Source of the DNA: Achromobacter agilis
GTDB lineage: Bacteria > Pseudomonadota > Gammaproteobacteria > Burkholderiales > Burkholderiaceae_B
Length of the DNA stretch: 64,000 bases
NCBI RefSeq assembly: GCF_900496965.1
Contig: NZ_UFQB01000020.1
Coordinates: 1 to 64,000, forward strand
Direction of reading: 5' to 3'
Shown: piece by piece, positions 7,816 to 17,305 of the stretch
Layout of the letters: each line of letters begins with the position of its first letter
Position numbering within the stretch: the first letter of the stretch is position 1
Position numbers and translations under genes: made by a program
Notes under the pieces: model-generated
The model's input: only the letters and a program-made list of their open reading frames with translations
Database searches by the model: none
Told to the model about the DNA's origin: nothing

Positions 7816-9423
7816 ATGAGCAGCGTCACTGTAGACCACGTGTCGCCGGGCCACGGCCACGGTCACGATGACCACCACCACGCCATCCCCACCGGCTGGC
7901 GCCGCTGGCTTTTCGCCACGAACCACAAAGACATCGGGACGATGTATCTCATCTTCTCGTTCGTCATGCTGCTGGAAGGCGGCACCCTGGCCTTGCTGCT
8001 GCGCACCGAGCTGTTCGAGCCGGGCCTGCAGTTCTTCCGCCCCGAGCTTTTCAACCAGTTCACCACCATGCACGGCCTGGTGATGGTGTTCGGCGCGGTC
8101 ATGCCGGCCTTCGTCGGCTTCGCGAACTGGATGATCCCGATGCAGATCGGCGCATCCGACATGGCGTTCGCCCGCATGAACAACTTCAGCTTCTGGCTGC
8201 TGCCCGTGGCCGCCATCATGCTGACGGTGTCGTTCTTCGTGCCCGGCGGCGCCACCGCGGCCGGCTGGACCCTGTACGCGCCGCTGTCGCTGCAGATGGG
8301 CCCCGGCATGGACCTGGCGATCTTCGCGCTGCACATCATGGGCGCATCGTCCATCATGGGCGCGATCAACATCATCGTGACCGTGCTGAACATGCGCGCG
8401 CCCGGCCTGACGCTGATGAAGATGCCGCTGTTCTGCTGGACCTGGCTGATCACCGCCTTCCTGCTGCTGGCCGTGATGCCGGTGCTGGCCGCCGCCATCA
8501 CCATGGTGCTGACCGACCGTCATTTCGGCACGGGCTTCTTCAACGCCGCCGCCGGCGGGGATCCGGTCCTGTACCAGCACGTGTTCTGGTTCTTCGGGCA
8601 CCCCGAGGTCTACATCATGATCTTGCCGGCGTTCGGCATCGTGTCGGCCATCGTGCCCGCGTTCGCCCGCAAGAAGCTGTTCGGCTACGCCTCGATGGTC
8701 TACGCCACCGCCTCCATCGCGGTGCTGTCGTTCATTGTGTGGGCGCACCACATGTTCACGACGGGCATGCCGGTGACCGGCCAGCTCTACTTCATGTACG
8801 CCACCATGCTCATCTCCATCCCCACCGGGGTGAAGGTGTTCAACTGGGTCGCCACCATGTGGCGCGGCTCCATGACGTTCGAGACGCCGATGCTGTTCTC
8901 GATCGGCTTCATCTTCGTGTTCACCATGGGCGGCTTTACCGGGCTGATCCTGTCGGTGGCGCCGATCGACATCCAGGTGCACGACACGTACTACGTGGTC
9001 GCCCACTTCCACTACGTGTTGGTGGCGGGTTCCCTGTTCGCCCTGTTCGCCGGCGCTTATTACTGGGTGCCCAAGTGGACGGGCCGCATGTACAGCGAAA
9101 AGCTGGGCAAGCTGCACTTCTGGTCCACGCTGATTTCGTTCAACGTGACCTTCTTCCCGATGCACTTCCTGGGCCTGGCCGGCATGCCGCGCCGCTATGC
9201 CGACTACGCCGGGCAGTTCACGACCTTCCATCAGATGGCCACCATCGGCGCCTTCTGGTTCGGCCTGTCGCAGTTGATCTTCCTGTGGGCGATGCTGCGC
9301 TGCTATGCCGGCAAGGGCGAGCCTGCCTCGGCCAAACCGTGGGAAGGTGCGGAAGGCCTGGAATGGACGGTGCCTTCGCCCGCGCCCTTCCATACCTTCG
9401 AAACCCCGCCCGAAGTGAAGTAA
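7816..9423 (+). CDS. ctaD: Cytochrome c oxidase subunit I
   Basis: This is the catalytic subunit holding heme a and the heme a3-CuB site where O2 is reduced. It has 535 residues and the usual twelve hydrophobic segments. The CuB and cross-linked His-Tyr region is [14 protein letters not shown], the loop histidines are [10 protein letters not shown], and the heme ligands are in [10 protein letters not shown]. The N-terminus is His-rich ([10 protein letters not shown]), unlike most homologues. A strong AGGAAGGAG ribosome site precedes ATG 7816. Confidence 0.97.
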   Translation: MSSVTVDHVSPGHGHGHDDHHHAIPTGWRRWLFATNHKDIGTMYLIFSFVMLLEGGTLALLLRTELFEPGLQFFRPELFNQFTTMHGLVMVFGAVMPAFVGFANWMIPMQIGASDMAFARMNNFSFWLLPVAAIMLTVSFFVPGGATAAGWTLYAPLSLQMGPGMDLAIFALHIMGASSIMGAINIIVTVLNMRAPGLTLMKMPLFCWTWLITAFLLLAVMPVLAAAITMVLTDRHFGTGFFNAAAGGDPVLYQHVFWFFGHPEVYIMILPAFGIVSAIVPAFARKKLFGYASMVYATASIAVLSFIVWAHHMFTTGMPVTGQLYFMYATMLISIPTGVKVFNWVATMWRGSMTFETPMLFSIGFIFVFTMGGFTGLILSVAPIDIQVHDTYYVVAHFHYVLVAGSLFALFAGAYYWVPKWTGRMYSEKLGKLHFWSTLISFNVTFFPMHFLGLAGMPRRYADYAGQFTTFHQMATIGAFWFGLSQLIFLWAMLRCYAGKGEPASAKPWEGAEGLEWTVPSPAPFHTFETPPEVK

Positions 9424-9453
9424 ACACGCTTTCATGATCCAGGTAGCACAGCA

Positions 9454-9579
9454 ATGACACCCGAGCAGCGCCGTCGCAACAAGATCGCAGGACTGGTCCT
9501 GCTGGCATTCGTCATTGCCGTGTTCGCCTGGACCGTGCTGCGCGGGTCGTCCATGCTGGCCGGCTCCGCCATCAACTAG
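9454..9579 (+). CDS. Cytochrome oxidase small assembly protein, single-helix membrane peptide
   Basis: A 41-residue frame begins with MTPEQRRRNKIAGL, continues into one hydrophobic helix (LVLLAFVIAVFAWTVL) and ends at TAG 9577-9579. It starts 30 bp after ctaD with AGGT upstream. A tiny protein of this form follows ctaD in many betaproteobacteria and is annotated as a small oxidase assembly protein. Its function is inferred from position. Confidence 0.75.
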   Translation: MTPEQRRRNKIAGLVLLAFVIAVFAWTVLRGSSMLAGSAIN

Positions 9580-9588
9580 GCCGCGGCC

Positions 9589-9813
9589 ATGAGCGATGAC
9601 CTGCGCCAGACTTCCCAGCGCAAGCTGAGTTTTCTTCAGACGATGAAGGCGGTCGCGTGGGGGTTTTTCGGCGTCCGTAAAGGGGCGGGCCACCGGGAAG
9701 ACATCGCCAGGCTCAATCCGGTCCACGTGATCGTGGCCGGGCTGCTGGCAGCGGCGCTCTTCGTTACTGTGCTGGTATTAATTGTGCGTTGGGCCGTTTC
9801 CAGCCTGACTTGA
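9589..9813 (+). CDS. DUF2970 membrane protein
   Basis: A 74-residue protein whose N-terminal half is soluble (LQTMKAVAWGFFGVRKGAG) and whose C-terminal half is one membrane helix (VIVAGLLAAALFVTVLVL). The MKAVAWGFFGVRKG segment is characteristic of DUF2970, which is encoded beside cytochrome oxidase genes in betaproteobacteria. Its role is unknown. In relatives a ctaG (Cox11) gene often lies immediately upstream; here only nine bases separate it from the preceding small gene. Confidence 0.75.
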   Translation: MSDDLRQTSQRKLSFLQTMKAVAWGFFGVRKGAGHREDIARLNPVHVIVAGLLAAALFVTVLVLIVRWAVSSLT

Positions 9814-9850
9814 ATCACTTAATCTATAAATCTGTACCAGGGAGAAAGCC

Positions 9851-10726
9851 ATGAGTGCAAGCCACTCGGTTCAAGGTAAAGAGGCACCGTACTACTTTGT
9901 GCCCGCCGACTCGGGTCATCCCGTGCGTACGGCTGTGGCGCTGCTGTTCATGGGCCTGAGCGCCGCGGGCTGGATCAACGGCGTCAGCTGGGCCAAGTGG
10001 TCCCTGCTGGCGGGTTTCATCGGCTTGATCGTGGTGCTGTATTTCTGGTTCGGCGACGCCATCCAGGAATCCGAGGCCGGCCTGAACAGCAAGCGCATCG
10101 ACGGTTCCTACCGCTGGGGCATGAGCTGGTTCATCTTCTCGGAGGTCATGTTCTTCGCGGCGTTCTTCGGCGCCCTCTGGTACACGCGCACCATCACCAC
10201 GCCGTGGCTGGGCGACATGGACCACCGCCTGATGCTGTGGCCCGACTTCCAGGCTGTGTGGCCGAACTTCGGCCCCGCCGGCGTGGTCGAGCACTTTCAG
10301 ACCGTCGGCCCCTTCTGGCTGCCCACCATCAACACCGCGCTGCTGCTGAGCTCCGGCGTCACGCTCACCATCGCCCACCATGCGCTGCGTGAAAACCATC
10401 GTGGCAAGACCATTTTCTGGCTGCTGGCCACCGTGGTCCTGGGCTTTGTCTTCGTGGCCTGCCAGGCCTACGAATACCACCACGCCTATACCGAACTGAA
10501 CCTGAAGTTCAATTCGGGCGCCTACGGCTCGCTGTTCTACATGCTGACCGGCTTCCACGGCTTCCACGTGCTGCTGGGCGCCACCATGCTGACTGTCATC
10601 CTGGTCCGCCTGATTCGCGGGCATTTCACGGCCGACCATCATTTCGGCTTTGAAGGCGCCGCCTGGTACTGGCACTTCGTGGACGTGGTGTGGCTGGGCC
10701 TGTATCTGTTCGTCTACTGGTTCTGA
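9851..10726 (+). CDS. ctaE: Cytochrome c oxidase subunit III
   Basis: This 291-residue membrane subunit stabilises subunit I. It carries the family patterns SWFIFSEVMFFAAFFGALW and TGFHGFHVLLGATML, and ends in AWYWHFVDVVWLGLYLFVYW. GGGAG precedes ATG 9851. A large hairpin downstream probably ends or attenuates the structural-gene transcript. Confidence 0.96.
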   Translation: MSASHSVQGKEAPYYFVPADSGHPVRTAVALLFMGLSAAGWINGVSWAKWSLLAGFIGLIVVLYFWFGDAIQESEAGLNSKRIDGSYRWGMSWFIFSEVMFFAAFFGALWYTRTITTPWLGDMDHRLMLWPDFQAVWPNFGPAGVVEHFQTVGPFWLPTINTALLLSSGVTLTIAHHALRENHRGKTIFWLLATVVLGFVFVACQAYEYHHAYTELNLKFNSGAYGSLFYMLTGFHGFHVLLGATMLTVILVRLIRGHFTADHHFGFEGAAWYWHFVDVVWLGLYLFVYWF

Positions 10727-10734
10727 GGTAACGC

Positions 10735-10790
10735 CAGCCCAAGGGGGCGCCGGCGGACCGGCAAAGCCGGATCCGCGGTGCCCTGGTTTT
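10735..10790. repeat. Dispersed intergenic repeat after ctaE
   Basis: CCCAAGGGGGCGCCGGCGGA followed by CCGGCAAAGCCGGATCCGC and GCCCTG matches the order of words at 12692-12731, with small variations. Both copies directly follow oxidase genes. Confidence 0.6.
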
Positions 10791-10836
10791 GGGAAGAACC
10801 TGCTGTGCGCGGGGAACGCCATGCCTCGCGGCGGGC

Positions 10837-10884
10837 AAAGCGCGATCGGACGCCCGGAGAGAAGTCCGGCGTCCATCGCGCTTT
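10837..10884 (+). terminator. Long hairpin after ctaE
   Basis: AAAGCGCGAT plus GGACGC/CCGGA on the left pairs with TCCGG, GCGTCC and ATCGCGCTTT on the right, giving about 20 bp with two bulged C. It lies between ctaE and the convergent DUF2909 gene, so it may terminate both. Confidence 0.6.
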
Positions 10885-10926
10885 CACATTCTTGCCTGGC
10901 GTAGCGGGAACCCGCGCCCCGGATGC

Positions 10927-11127
10927 CTATCTAAGGCCTGTGCTCTCGATCCAGCCCATGTGGTGAGCGAACAGCACGAACAGGAACAAGGCGACCGATA
11001 GTCCGATGCGTACCGTCAGCGCGTTGACTGTGCGGCTGGTGGTGCCCTTGTCCCGCATCAGGTAGACCAGGGCGGATGCCAGGCTGGCCAGAATACCGAT
11101 AAAGGCCAGGACGACAAAAACGCGCAT
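10927..11127 (-). CDS. Twin-transmembrane protein, DUF2909 family
   Basis: This 66-residue protein has two hydrophobic helices (MRVFVVLAFIGILASLASAL and a second around VRIGLSVALFLFVLFAHHMG) linked by a charged turn with MRDKGTTSR. That pattern fits the small DUF2909 twin-helix proteins that accompany cytochrome oxidase genes. GGAG sits six bases before the chosen ATG. It is read opposite to the cta genes and divergently from Surf1. Its role in oxidase assembly is only suggested by context. Confidence 0.7.
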   Translation of the reverse strand: MRVFVVLAFIGILASLASALVYLMRDKGTTSRTVNALTVRIGLSVALFLFVLFAHHMGWIESTGLR

Positions 11128-11163
11128 GGTGGTCTCCGGACAAATCAGAATTATTGAAGAAAG

Positions 11164-11982
11164 ATGGCCCGACCGCATTCAACCCGCTACACGGTAGCCG
11201 CCCTGCTGCTGCTTGGTGCCGCCGTGATCATCCTGGCGTCGCTGGGGCAGTGGCAATTGCGCCGCGGCGACGAGCGACGCGCCATTCTGGCGGCTATCGA
11301 GGCGGGCCGCAAGCAAGCGCCGCTGAAATTGACGCCGGATACCGACCTCGCCGGCATGACGGCATGGCGTGCCGCCCAGGCCACAGGCGTGTGGCAGCCG
11401 CAATTCAGTGTACTGCTGGATAACCGCAACCAGGATGGCAAGCCTGGCTACTGGCTGGCTACGCCGCTGGTGCTGGACGCCGATGCGAAGCGCGCAGTGC
11501 TGGTGCTGCGCGGCTGGCTGCCGCGCGCCCTGCCGGCGCCGGGGCAGGCGCCCGGCCCGGGGGGCGCGCAGCCTGTGTTGCCCGGCGCGCCCGGGGGCAC
11601 GCAGACCGTGACGGGAGAGCTCTCCCTGCGGGTGCCGCGGCTATTTGAGATCTGGTCGCTGGGCGGGTCGGAGCAGTCTGCGCTGCCGGCGGCGTTGCCG
11701 GCACCCGGCGGCGTGCCGCAGGTGCAGAACCTGCCGCTGGACGCCTATGCCAAGGCTACCGGGCTGACCCTGCTGCCCACGGTGCTGATGCAGTCCGATG
11801 GCGGCGCGAACGACGGTCTGGTGCGGGATTGGCCGCAGCCGTCCGTGGACTTCCAGCAGAACACGTCTTATGCCGTACAGTGGTTCGCTTTCGCCTCGAT
11901 TGCCGCCGCGGCATGGCTGGTGGTGCTGGGGGGCGCCGTCCGGCGCATGCGGCGCCGCGCGTCCGACGGGCCCCAGGCCTGA
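11164..11982 (+). CDS. Surf1-family cytochrome oxidase assembly protein
   Basis: Surf1 proteins help insert heme a into oxidase subunit I. The 272-residue product has the expected form: an N-terminal helix followed by GQWQLRRGDERR, a periplasmic domain with the LDNRNQDGKPGYWLATPL and VLVLRGWLPR motifs, and a C-terminal helix preceded by SYAVQWFAFASIAA. It carries a Gly/Pro/Ala-rich insertion near residues 120-145. The next gene follows closely on the same strand. Confidence 0.9.
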   Translation: MARPHSTRYTVAALLLLGAAVIILASLGQWQLRRGDERRAILAAIEAGRKQAPLKLTPDTDLAGMTAWRAAQATGVWQPQFSVLLDNRNQDGKPGYWLATPLVLDADAKRAVLVLRGWLPRALPAPGQAPGPGGAQPVLPGAPGGTQTVTGELSLRVPRLFEIWSLGGSEQSALPAALPAPGGVPQVQNLPLDAYAKATGLTLLPTVLMQSDGGANDGLVRDWPQPSVDFQQNTSYAVQWFAFASIAAAAWLVVLGGAVRRMRRRASDGPQA

Positions 11983-12023
11983 TCCGGCGCCCACCCCCAA
12001 CCCGTAAAACGACAGGATACAAA

Positions 12024-12653
12024 GTGGCTCGCGACATCTCTTCTACCCGGCCCAAAGGCAAGCGCTCCCTGACGCCCATGCTGCTGGTGTTCCTGTGCAC
12101 CCTGGCGCCGATCGTCGGCGCCTTCGTGGTCTACATGAATCCGCAATGGTGGCCTGACGAATCCAGCAATTACGGCGCGCTGGTGAGCCCGCAGCGGCCC
12201 ATGCCGGCGGCCGGCGACCTGCGCCTGACCACGCTCGACGGCAAGCCTTTCGACCTGCAGAGCCTGAAGGGCAAGTGGCTGCTGGTGGCCGCCGATGGCG
12301 GGGCCTGCCCGGAAAGCTGCGCCCGCAAGCTCTTCATCGCCCGCAATAGCCACGCCAGCCAGGGCAAGAACGTGGACCGGCTGGCCCGCGTCTGGTTCAT
12401 CACCGACGACGCGCCGGTGCCGGACAAGGTGCTGGAGGCCTACAAGGGCACGATCATGGTGCGTGTGAACCCGGACCAGCTGGCGCATTTCCTGCTGGCG
12501 CGCGACACTGCCGCTGGCCAGCCCGGCCTCCAGGATCCGATCTGGGTGATCGATCCGCTGGGCAATCTCATGATGCAGTACCCTGCCGAAGCCGACGGGG
12601 TGAAGGTGCGCAAGGACATCAGCAAGCTGGTCTATAACTCAAGGATTGGGTGA
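12024..12653 (+). CDS. Sco-like membrane thioredoxin-fold protein of the oxidase cluster
   Basis: A 209-residue protein with one N-terminal membrane helix (LTPMLLVFLCTLAPIVGAFV) and a periplasmic thioredoxin-like domain. It holds a CPESC motif (GGACPESCARKLF), the CxxxC arrangement that binds copper in Sco proteins. It starts at GTG 12024 with AGGA upstream; longer in-frame extensions overlap Surf1. A second, canonical Sco gene lies at 14831, so this one may be a specialised assembly factor. Confidence 0.65.
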   Translation: MARDISSTRPKGKRSLTPMLLVFLCTLAPIVGAFVVYMNPQWWPDESSNYGALVSPQRPMPAAGDLRLTTLDGKPFDLQSLKGKWLLVAADGGACPESCARKLFIARNSHASQGKNVDRLARVWFITDDAPVPDKVLEAYKGTIMVRVNPDQLAHFLLARDTAAGQPGLQDPIWVIDPLGNLMMQYPAEADGVKVRKDISKLVYNSRIG

Positions 12654-12731
12654 GCCCCCCCGGAGCGCCTGCGGCGCTTCCCCCCAGGGGGGCGCCGCAG
12701 CAGACCGGCGGAGCCGGATCTGCGCGGCCCT
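12654..12731. repeat. Dispersed intergenic repeat upstream of ctaA
   Basis: Nested inverted repeats (GGAGCGCCTGCGGCGCTTCC, then CCCCCAGGGGGGC, then CCGGCGGAGCCGGATC) share words with the element at 10735-10790. The remaining bases to ctaA hold no gene or clear promoter that I can see. Confidence 0.6.
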
Positions 12732-12865
12732 GATTGTGGACGACGTTTGCATGCGGGGGGCATGTTGCGAAGGAAATAGCGGGATGGCTTGTCAGCGGAG
12801 GCGGCGGGGGGGCTGCCGGTTTTACGTGTCGCGGGGGAGTGCGCGGCGCGGCACAGTAATGGTTT

Positions 12866-13906
12866 ATGGAAATGGAACGCATCAAAGCGCGGTATCGCAA
12901 ACTGGTTTTCTTCACTTGGTTCCTCACGCTGGACCTGATCATGTTCGGCGCATTCGTGCGCTTGACGGACTCCGGCCTGGGCTGTCCCGACTGGCCGGGC
13001 TGCTACGGCAGTGTGACGCCGCTGGGCGCCATGGGCGATATCCACGAAGCGTCCCAGGCCATGCCCTTCGGGCCCGTCACGCTCTCCAAGGCCTGGATCG
13101 AGATGATCCACCGCTATGTCGGCTCCATCCTGGGCATGCTGATCATCGGCATCGTGTACATGGCATGGCGCTACCGCCGCGAACTGGGCCGCTCGCCGGC
13201 CCTGGCCGTGGCCACCCTGGTGGCCGTCTGCGTGCAGGGCGCGTTCGGCGCCTGGACCGTGACGCACAGGCTCATGCCCGCCGTCGTGACCGCGCACCTG
13301 GTGTTCGGCCTGTCGGTGCTGGCCCTGATGACCTGGCTGTCCGCGCGCGAACGCCCGCACCTGCCCGTGCCCGACTCGGCCGCGCGCTGGAAACCGTGGG
13401 TGGCCGTGGGCTTCGGCCTGTTGTTGGTGCAAGTGACGCTAGGCGGCTGGGTCAGCACCAACTACGCCGCGCTGGCCTGCATGGATTTCCCGATGTGCCA
13501 CGGCCAGTGGGTGCCTGAAATGGACTTCCACGGCGGGTATTCCGTCATCCGCGGGCTGGGCGAGCTGCCATCGGGCGAGATGATTTCCCAGCCGGCGCTG
13601 ACGGCGATTCATTGGGTCCACCGCAATTTCGCTTTCGTGGTGTTCCTGTACCTGGGCACGCTGGCCTGGCGCTTGCGGGCCGAGCCCGGGCTGCGCGGCC
13701 CAGCCACCCTGATGCTGGCGTTGCTGGCGGCGCAGCTCGTGACCGGCCTGACCACGATCTTCTTCCAGTGGCCGCTGCTGATCGCGGTGCTGCACAATGG
13801 GGGCGCCGCCGGCCTGACGCTGGCCGCGGTGGTCTTGATGGTGCGTTTGTCCACCGCGCGGCGCTTGCCCGCGCGCGACTACGGCCCCAATTCGGTGCGC
13901 GTTTAA
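12866..13906 (+). CDS. ctaA: Heme A synthase, COX15/CtaA family
   Basis: This membrane enzyme oxidises the C8 methyl of heme O to make heme A. It has 346 residues and eight predicted helices. The heme-ligand histidine regions are visible ([46 protein letters not shown] and [11 protein letters not shown]). A conserved Cys-rich loop, [14 protein letters not shown], follows the first helix. The start could also be ATG 12872. No good ribosome site is seen for either. Confidence 0.93.
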   Translation: MEMERIKARYRKLVFFTWFLTLDLIMFGAFVRLTDSGLGCPDWPGCYGSVTPLGAMGDIHEASQAMPFGPVTLSKAWIEMIHRYVGSILGMLIIGIVYMAWRYRRELGRSPALAVATLVAVCVQGAFGAWTVTHRLMPAVVTAHLVFGLSVLALMTWLSARERPHLPVPDSAARWKPWVAVGFGLLLVQVTLGGWVSTNYAALACMDFPMCHGQWVPEMDFHGGYSVIRGLGELPSGEMISQPALTAIHWVHRNFAFVVFLYLGTLAWRLRAEPGLRGPATLMLALLAAQLVTGLTTIFFQWPLLIAVLHNGGAAGLTLAAVVLMVRLSTARRLPARDYGPNSVRV

Positions 13907-13919
13907 AATAGGGCTCATT

Positions 13920-14813
13920 ATGACCAGTATTGCCGCTCCCCAAACCGGATTGTTCCGCCAGTATTTCGTTCTCACCAAGCCGCGCGTGACGCAATTGGCG
14001 GTGTTTTGCGCCGTGATCGGCATGTTCCTGGCCGCACCCGGCATTCCGGACATGCGGCGGGTGGTGTTCGGCACCATCGGCATCTGGCTGCTGGCCGCAG
14101 CGGCCTTCGCTATCAACTGCCTGATCGAACAGGAAGTCGACGCCCGCATGCTGCGCACCGCGCGCCGGGCCACGGCGCGCGGCACCATCTCGGCCTTCCA
14201 GGTGCTGACCCTGTCGGGCCTGCTGGGCGGCGCGGGCATGTTCGTGCTCTATCACCTGGTCAATCCGCTGACCATGTGGCTGACCTTCGCCACCTTCGTG
14301 GGCTACGCGGTCATCTACACCGTCATCCTCAAGCCGCGCACCCCGCAGAACATCGTCATCGGCGGCCTGTCGGGCGCCATGCCGCCGGCCCTGGGCTGGG
14401 CCACTGTGGCGGACTCGGTGCCGGCCGAAGCCTGGATCCTGGTCCTGATCATCTTCATCTGGACGCCGCCGCACTTCTGGGCGCTGGCGCTCTACCGCAA
14501 TCACGATTACGCCAAGGCCGGGCTGCCCATGCTGCCGGTGACGCACGGCAACCAGTTCACGCGCCTGCACATCCTGCTCTACAGCGTGGCGCTGGTCGCC
14601 ACGACGTTGCTGCCCTACGCCATCCGCATGAGCGGCGAGCTCTACCTGGCGTCCGCGCTGGTGCTGGGTGGCATGTTCGTCTCGTACGCGTGGCGGCTGT
14701 ACCGCGCCTACAGCGACGAGCTCGCGCGCAGCATGTTCCGGTTTTCCATTCTTTATCTGGCGCTGCTCTTCGGCGCCCTGCTGGCGGACCACTGGGTCGG
14801 CCTATTGCGCTGA
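13920..14813 (+). CDS. ctaB: Heme O synthase (protoheme IX farnesyltransferase)
   Basis: A UbiA-type prenyltransferase that adds a farnesyl group to heme B, giving heme O for CtaA. The first Asp-rich region is present in the betaproteobacterial form [20 protein letters not shown], and the second is [16 protein letters not shown]. It has 297 residues and about nine helices. It lies 13 bp after ctaA, so the two heme A enzymes are cotranscribed. Confidence 0.95.
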   Translation: MTSIAAPQTGLFRQYFVLTKPRVTQLAVFCAVIGMFLAAPGIPDMRRVVFGTIGIWLLAAAAFAINCLIEQEVDARMLRTARRATARGTISAFQVLTLSGLLGGAGMFVLYHLVNPLTMWLTFATFVGYAVIYTVILKPRTPQNIVIGGLSGAMPPALGWATVADSVPAEAWILVLIIFIWTPPHFWALALYRNHDYAKAGLPMLPVTHGNQFTRLHILLYSVALVATTLLPYAIRMSGELYLASALVLGGMFVSYAWRLYRAYSDELARSMFRFSILYLALLFGALLADHWVGLLR

Positions 14814-14830
14814 TTTCCTGGAGGTTGTAG

Positions 14831-15436
14831 ATGTCCGTGTTTTCCACCAGCCGCCGGTTGGCCTTGCGCCTGGGCGCAGCCGCCACTATCGCCGTCGCCC
14901 TGGCGGCGTGCGGCGAGAGCGCGCCCGTGTTCAAGGGCAGCGACATCAGCGGAACCCAGCTGGGCCGCGGCCTGGAATTGTCCGACTACAACGGCAAGAT
15001 GCGGCAGCTGTCCGACTTCGCCGGCAAGGTGGTCGTGGTGTTCTTCGGTTTCACGCAGTGCCCGGACGTGTGCCCCACGTCGCTGGCCGAATTGACCGAG
15101 GTCATGAAGAAGCTGGGGCCGGACGCCGACCGCGTCCAGGTGCTTCTGATTACGGTGGATCCCGAACGCGATACGCCTGAGGTTCTCAAACAATACGTTA
15201 CGGCGTTCGACCCGCGTTTCCTGGGCTTGACGGGCACGCCGGACCAGGTCAAGAAGGCCGCCGCGTCGTTCAAGGCCTACTACGCCAAGTCGCCCACCAA
15301 GGACGGCAGCTACACCATGGACCATACGGCCGCCTTCTACCTGCTGGACGGCAAGGGCGAATCGCGCGTGCTGGCCAACAACAATATCGGCGTCGATGCG
15401 CTGACGCACGACATCCAGGCCCTGCTCAAGCAATAG
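14831..15436 (+). CDS. Sco1/SenC-family copper chaperone lipoprotein
   Basis: This protein delivers copper to the CuA site of CtaC. A lipoprotein signal ends in VALAAC, so it is probably anchored to the membrane facing the periplasm. The thioredoxin fold has the copper-binding CPDVCP motif and a distal histidine (TMDHTAAFYLLD), the three ligands used by Sco. It has 201 residues and ends the heme/oxidase assembly group. Confidence 0.92.
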   Translation: MSVFSTSRRLALRLGAAATIAVALAACGESAPVFKGSDISGTQLGRGLELSDYNGKMRQLSDFAGKVVVVFFGFTQCPDVCPTSLAELTEVMKKLGPDADRVQVLLITVDPERDTPEVLKQYVTAFDPRFLGLTGTPDQVKKAAASFKAYYAKSPTKDGSYTMDHTAAFYLLDGKGESRVLANNNIGVDALTHDIQALLKQ

Positions 15437-15444
15437 GGGCGGCG

Positions 15445-15666
15445 CTATCTGCCCGCTGCGGCGGCCCAGCCGTCCAGCGCGGCGCGCGCCTTGTCGCCGA
15501 GTTCGGCGGCGGGGATTTCCCGCCGGTGGGCCATGATCATGAGCGCGTACGGGGTCGCCAGCGCGGCCGCCTCGGGGCACAGGCGGCATTCGTCGCCGAC
15601 GGAAGGCGAGACGTTGCGCCAGTAATTGATTGCCTGTTCGAGCAGGGGCAGGGTGACGGAATCCAT
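15445..15666 (-). CDS. DUF3717 protein
   Basis: A 73-residue soluble protein with the family-like pattern LEQAINYWRN, then GDECRLCPEAAALATPYALM. Two cysteines (CRLC) could bind a metal, but the function is unknown. It converges on the Sco gene with only eight bases between the stops. Confidence 0.65.
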   Translation of the reverse strand: MDSVTLPLLEQAINYWRNVSPSVGDECRLCPEAAALATPYALMIMAHRREIPAAELGDKARAALDGWAAAAGR

Positions 15667-15793
15667 GCCCTATTGTCCACGATTGGCCATCGCTGTCCAC
15701 CGGCCCCCCAGCAAAGAAGCGTCACCATCGCAACATGCCGAAACCGCGGGCGGGTGCTATACCACTGCCGGTTAGTTACGATGGAGCATCGTT

Positions 15794-16444
15794 ATGAGTA
15801 CCCCTACCCGAATCGAAGCCTCGCGCCGCGGGCTGCATCCGCTGGTTGCGGCCGCGGCGGTGGCCGTCATCGTCATGTGTTCGGTCGGCGTGGCCGCCGT
15901 CCTGGGATGGCTGCCCACGCCTTCGGCCAATCCGCACGCAGACGAACCCGTGGCCGAGGCCGGCCCGGAAGGCGCCAACCTGGCGCCCATGCCTGCCCCG
16001 TCCGCCCAGGGCGTGCCGGCCCAGCAGGGCGGCCAGGCATCCGCGCAGACGGTGCATCCCGCGCCGGCGCCCGCCCCGGCCAAGCAGCAGGCTTGCGTCA
16101 GCTGCGGCGTCGTGGAATCCATCCGCCAGGTCCAGGTGCCGGTGAAAGACAATAGCGACCACCTGGTCGGCACCATCGCCGGCGGCGTGGCGGGCGGCGT
16201 CGTGGGCAACCAGTTCGGCGGCGGCAGCGGCAAGACCGCGCTGACGGTGCTGGGCGCGGTCGGCGGCGCTTTGGCAGGCCGTGAAGTTGAGCGTAATATC
16301 AGACAGCAACAAACGGTGACGCACTATGAGCTCACCGTGCGCATGAGCGACGGCAGCGCGCGCCAGTTCCGCAGCGCCCAGCCGTTCGCGTTTGCGTCCG
16401 GCGACCATGTGCGCGTGGAAAACAACCAGCTGCTGCCGGGGTGA
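15794..16444 (+). CDS. Glycine-zipper 2TM-domain envelope protein
   Basis: A 216-residue protein with an N-terminal membrane anchor (LVAAAAVAVIVMCSVGVAAV), a Pro/Ala-rich linker, a CVSCGVVESIRQV segment, and a glycine-zipper pair (GTIAGGVAGGVVGNQFGGG, then AVGGALAGREVE). Such 2TM domains occur in SlyB/PcP-like envelope proteins. No lipobox is seen, so it is likely inner-membrane anchored with its bulk in the periplasm. Its function is unknown. Confidence 0.8.
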   Translation: MSTPTRIEASRRGLHPLVAAAAVAVIVMCSVGVAAVLGWLPTPSANPHADEPVAEAGPEGANLAPMPAPSAQGVPAQQGGQASAQTVHPAPAPAPAKQQACVSCGVVESIRQVQVPVKDNSDHLVGTIAGGVAGGVVGNQFGGGSGKTALTVLGAVGGALAGREVERNIRQQQTVTHYELTVRMSDGSARQFRSAQPFAFASGDHVRVENNQLLPG

Positions 16445-16487
16445 GCCCGGCGCGGATGGCAACAATCTGTCTTTGGGGAGACCAGGA

Positions 16488-17237
16488 ATGAGCGACCAAC
16501 AATCGAACCCGTTCGTCCTACCCGGCATGGGCCAGCATTCCGACTTGTCGGGCAACCCGCTTCTGGCCAGCATGGAAATGATGCGTCAGGCCTGGGCCGG
16601 CCTGACCGGGCCGGGCGGCCTGGCCAGCAGCCTGCCGATGGCTCCCCCGATGAACCTGGAAGACCTGGACCGCCGCATCGCGGAACTGCGGTCGGTGGAG
16701 AACTGGCTGCGCATGAACCTGAGCATGCTGTCCAGCACGATCCAGGGCATGGAAGTGCAGCGTTCCACCATCAGCACGCTGCGCGCGTTCGTGGACAGCG
16801 CGGCCAATATGGACATGGCCGCCGTGCGCGAAAGCGGCGCGGCGTCGCCGCTGGAAGTCGTGCTGGGGCTGAAGCCCGCGCCGAAATCCGCGGCCCCCAG
16901 GGCCGCCGAGAACGGCAATGCCAAGGGCCAGGAGGGGGCAGGCGCGGCGGGCGAACCGCCTTCCGCCCCGCCGGGCATGAGCGAACAAATGGGCGCCGCG
17001 GCGCAATCCGCTTCCAAGGCGTGGTGGGACCTGCTGCAGCAACAGTTCAACCAGATCGCCGCAGCGACGGCGGCTTCCATGCCGGCCGCGCCCGGCGCCG
17101 ACACATCGGCCAAGGCGAAGCCCGACGATGCCAAGGCCGCGCCCGAGGCCCGGGCGTCCAAGCCGGCGGCCCGCAAGCCTGCCGCTTCCCGAAGCGCCGC
17201 CAAGGCCGGCAAGAAAACGGGGCCGGCCGCGAGCTAG
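16488..17237 (+). CDS. phaM: PhaM-type polyhydroxyalkanoate granule-associated protein
   Basis: In Ralstonia, PhaM activates PHA synthase and tethers granules to DNA. This 249-residue homologue has the conserved helical segment [20 protein letters not shown] near residues 60-80, followed by LSTIQG-like heptads. A variable Ala/Pro linker leads to a Lys/Ala-rich histone-like tail ([19 protein letters not shown]) able to bind DNA. ATG 16488 has GGGGAG upstream. The presence of PHA synthase elsewhere is inferred. Confidence 0.8.
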   Translation: MSDQQSNPFVLPGMGQHSDLSGNPLLASMEMMRQAWAGLTGPGGLASSLPMAPPMNLEDLDRRIAELRSVENWLRMNLSMLSSTIQGMEVQRSTISTLRAFVDSAANMDMAAVRESGAASPLEVVLGLKPAPKSAAPRAAENGNAKGQEGAGAAGEPPSAPPGMSEQMGAAAQSASKAWWDLLQQQFNQIAAATAASMPAAPGADTSAKAKPDDAKAAPEARASKPAARKPAASRSAAKAGKKTGPAAS

Positions 17238-17305
17238 CCCTCCTATTCAATCGATGCCCAGGATGGCCGCAAGGCCGCCGGGCTGTCTTCAACATTGTGG
17301 AACTT

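Noticed and set aside
7756-9726. A 656-codon minus-strand frame over ctaD.
   Set aside because: It is a shadow of ctaD, with His/Gln/Arg-rich sequence and no motif.
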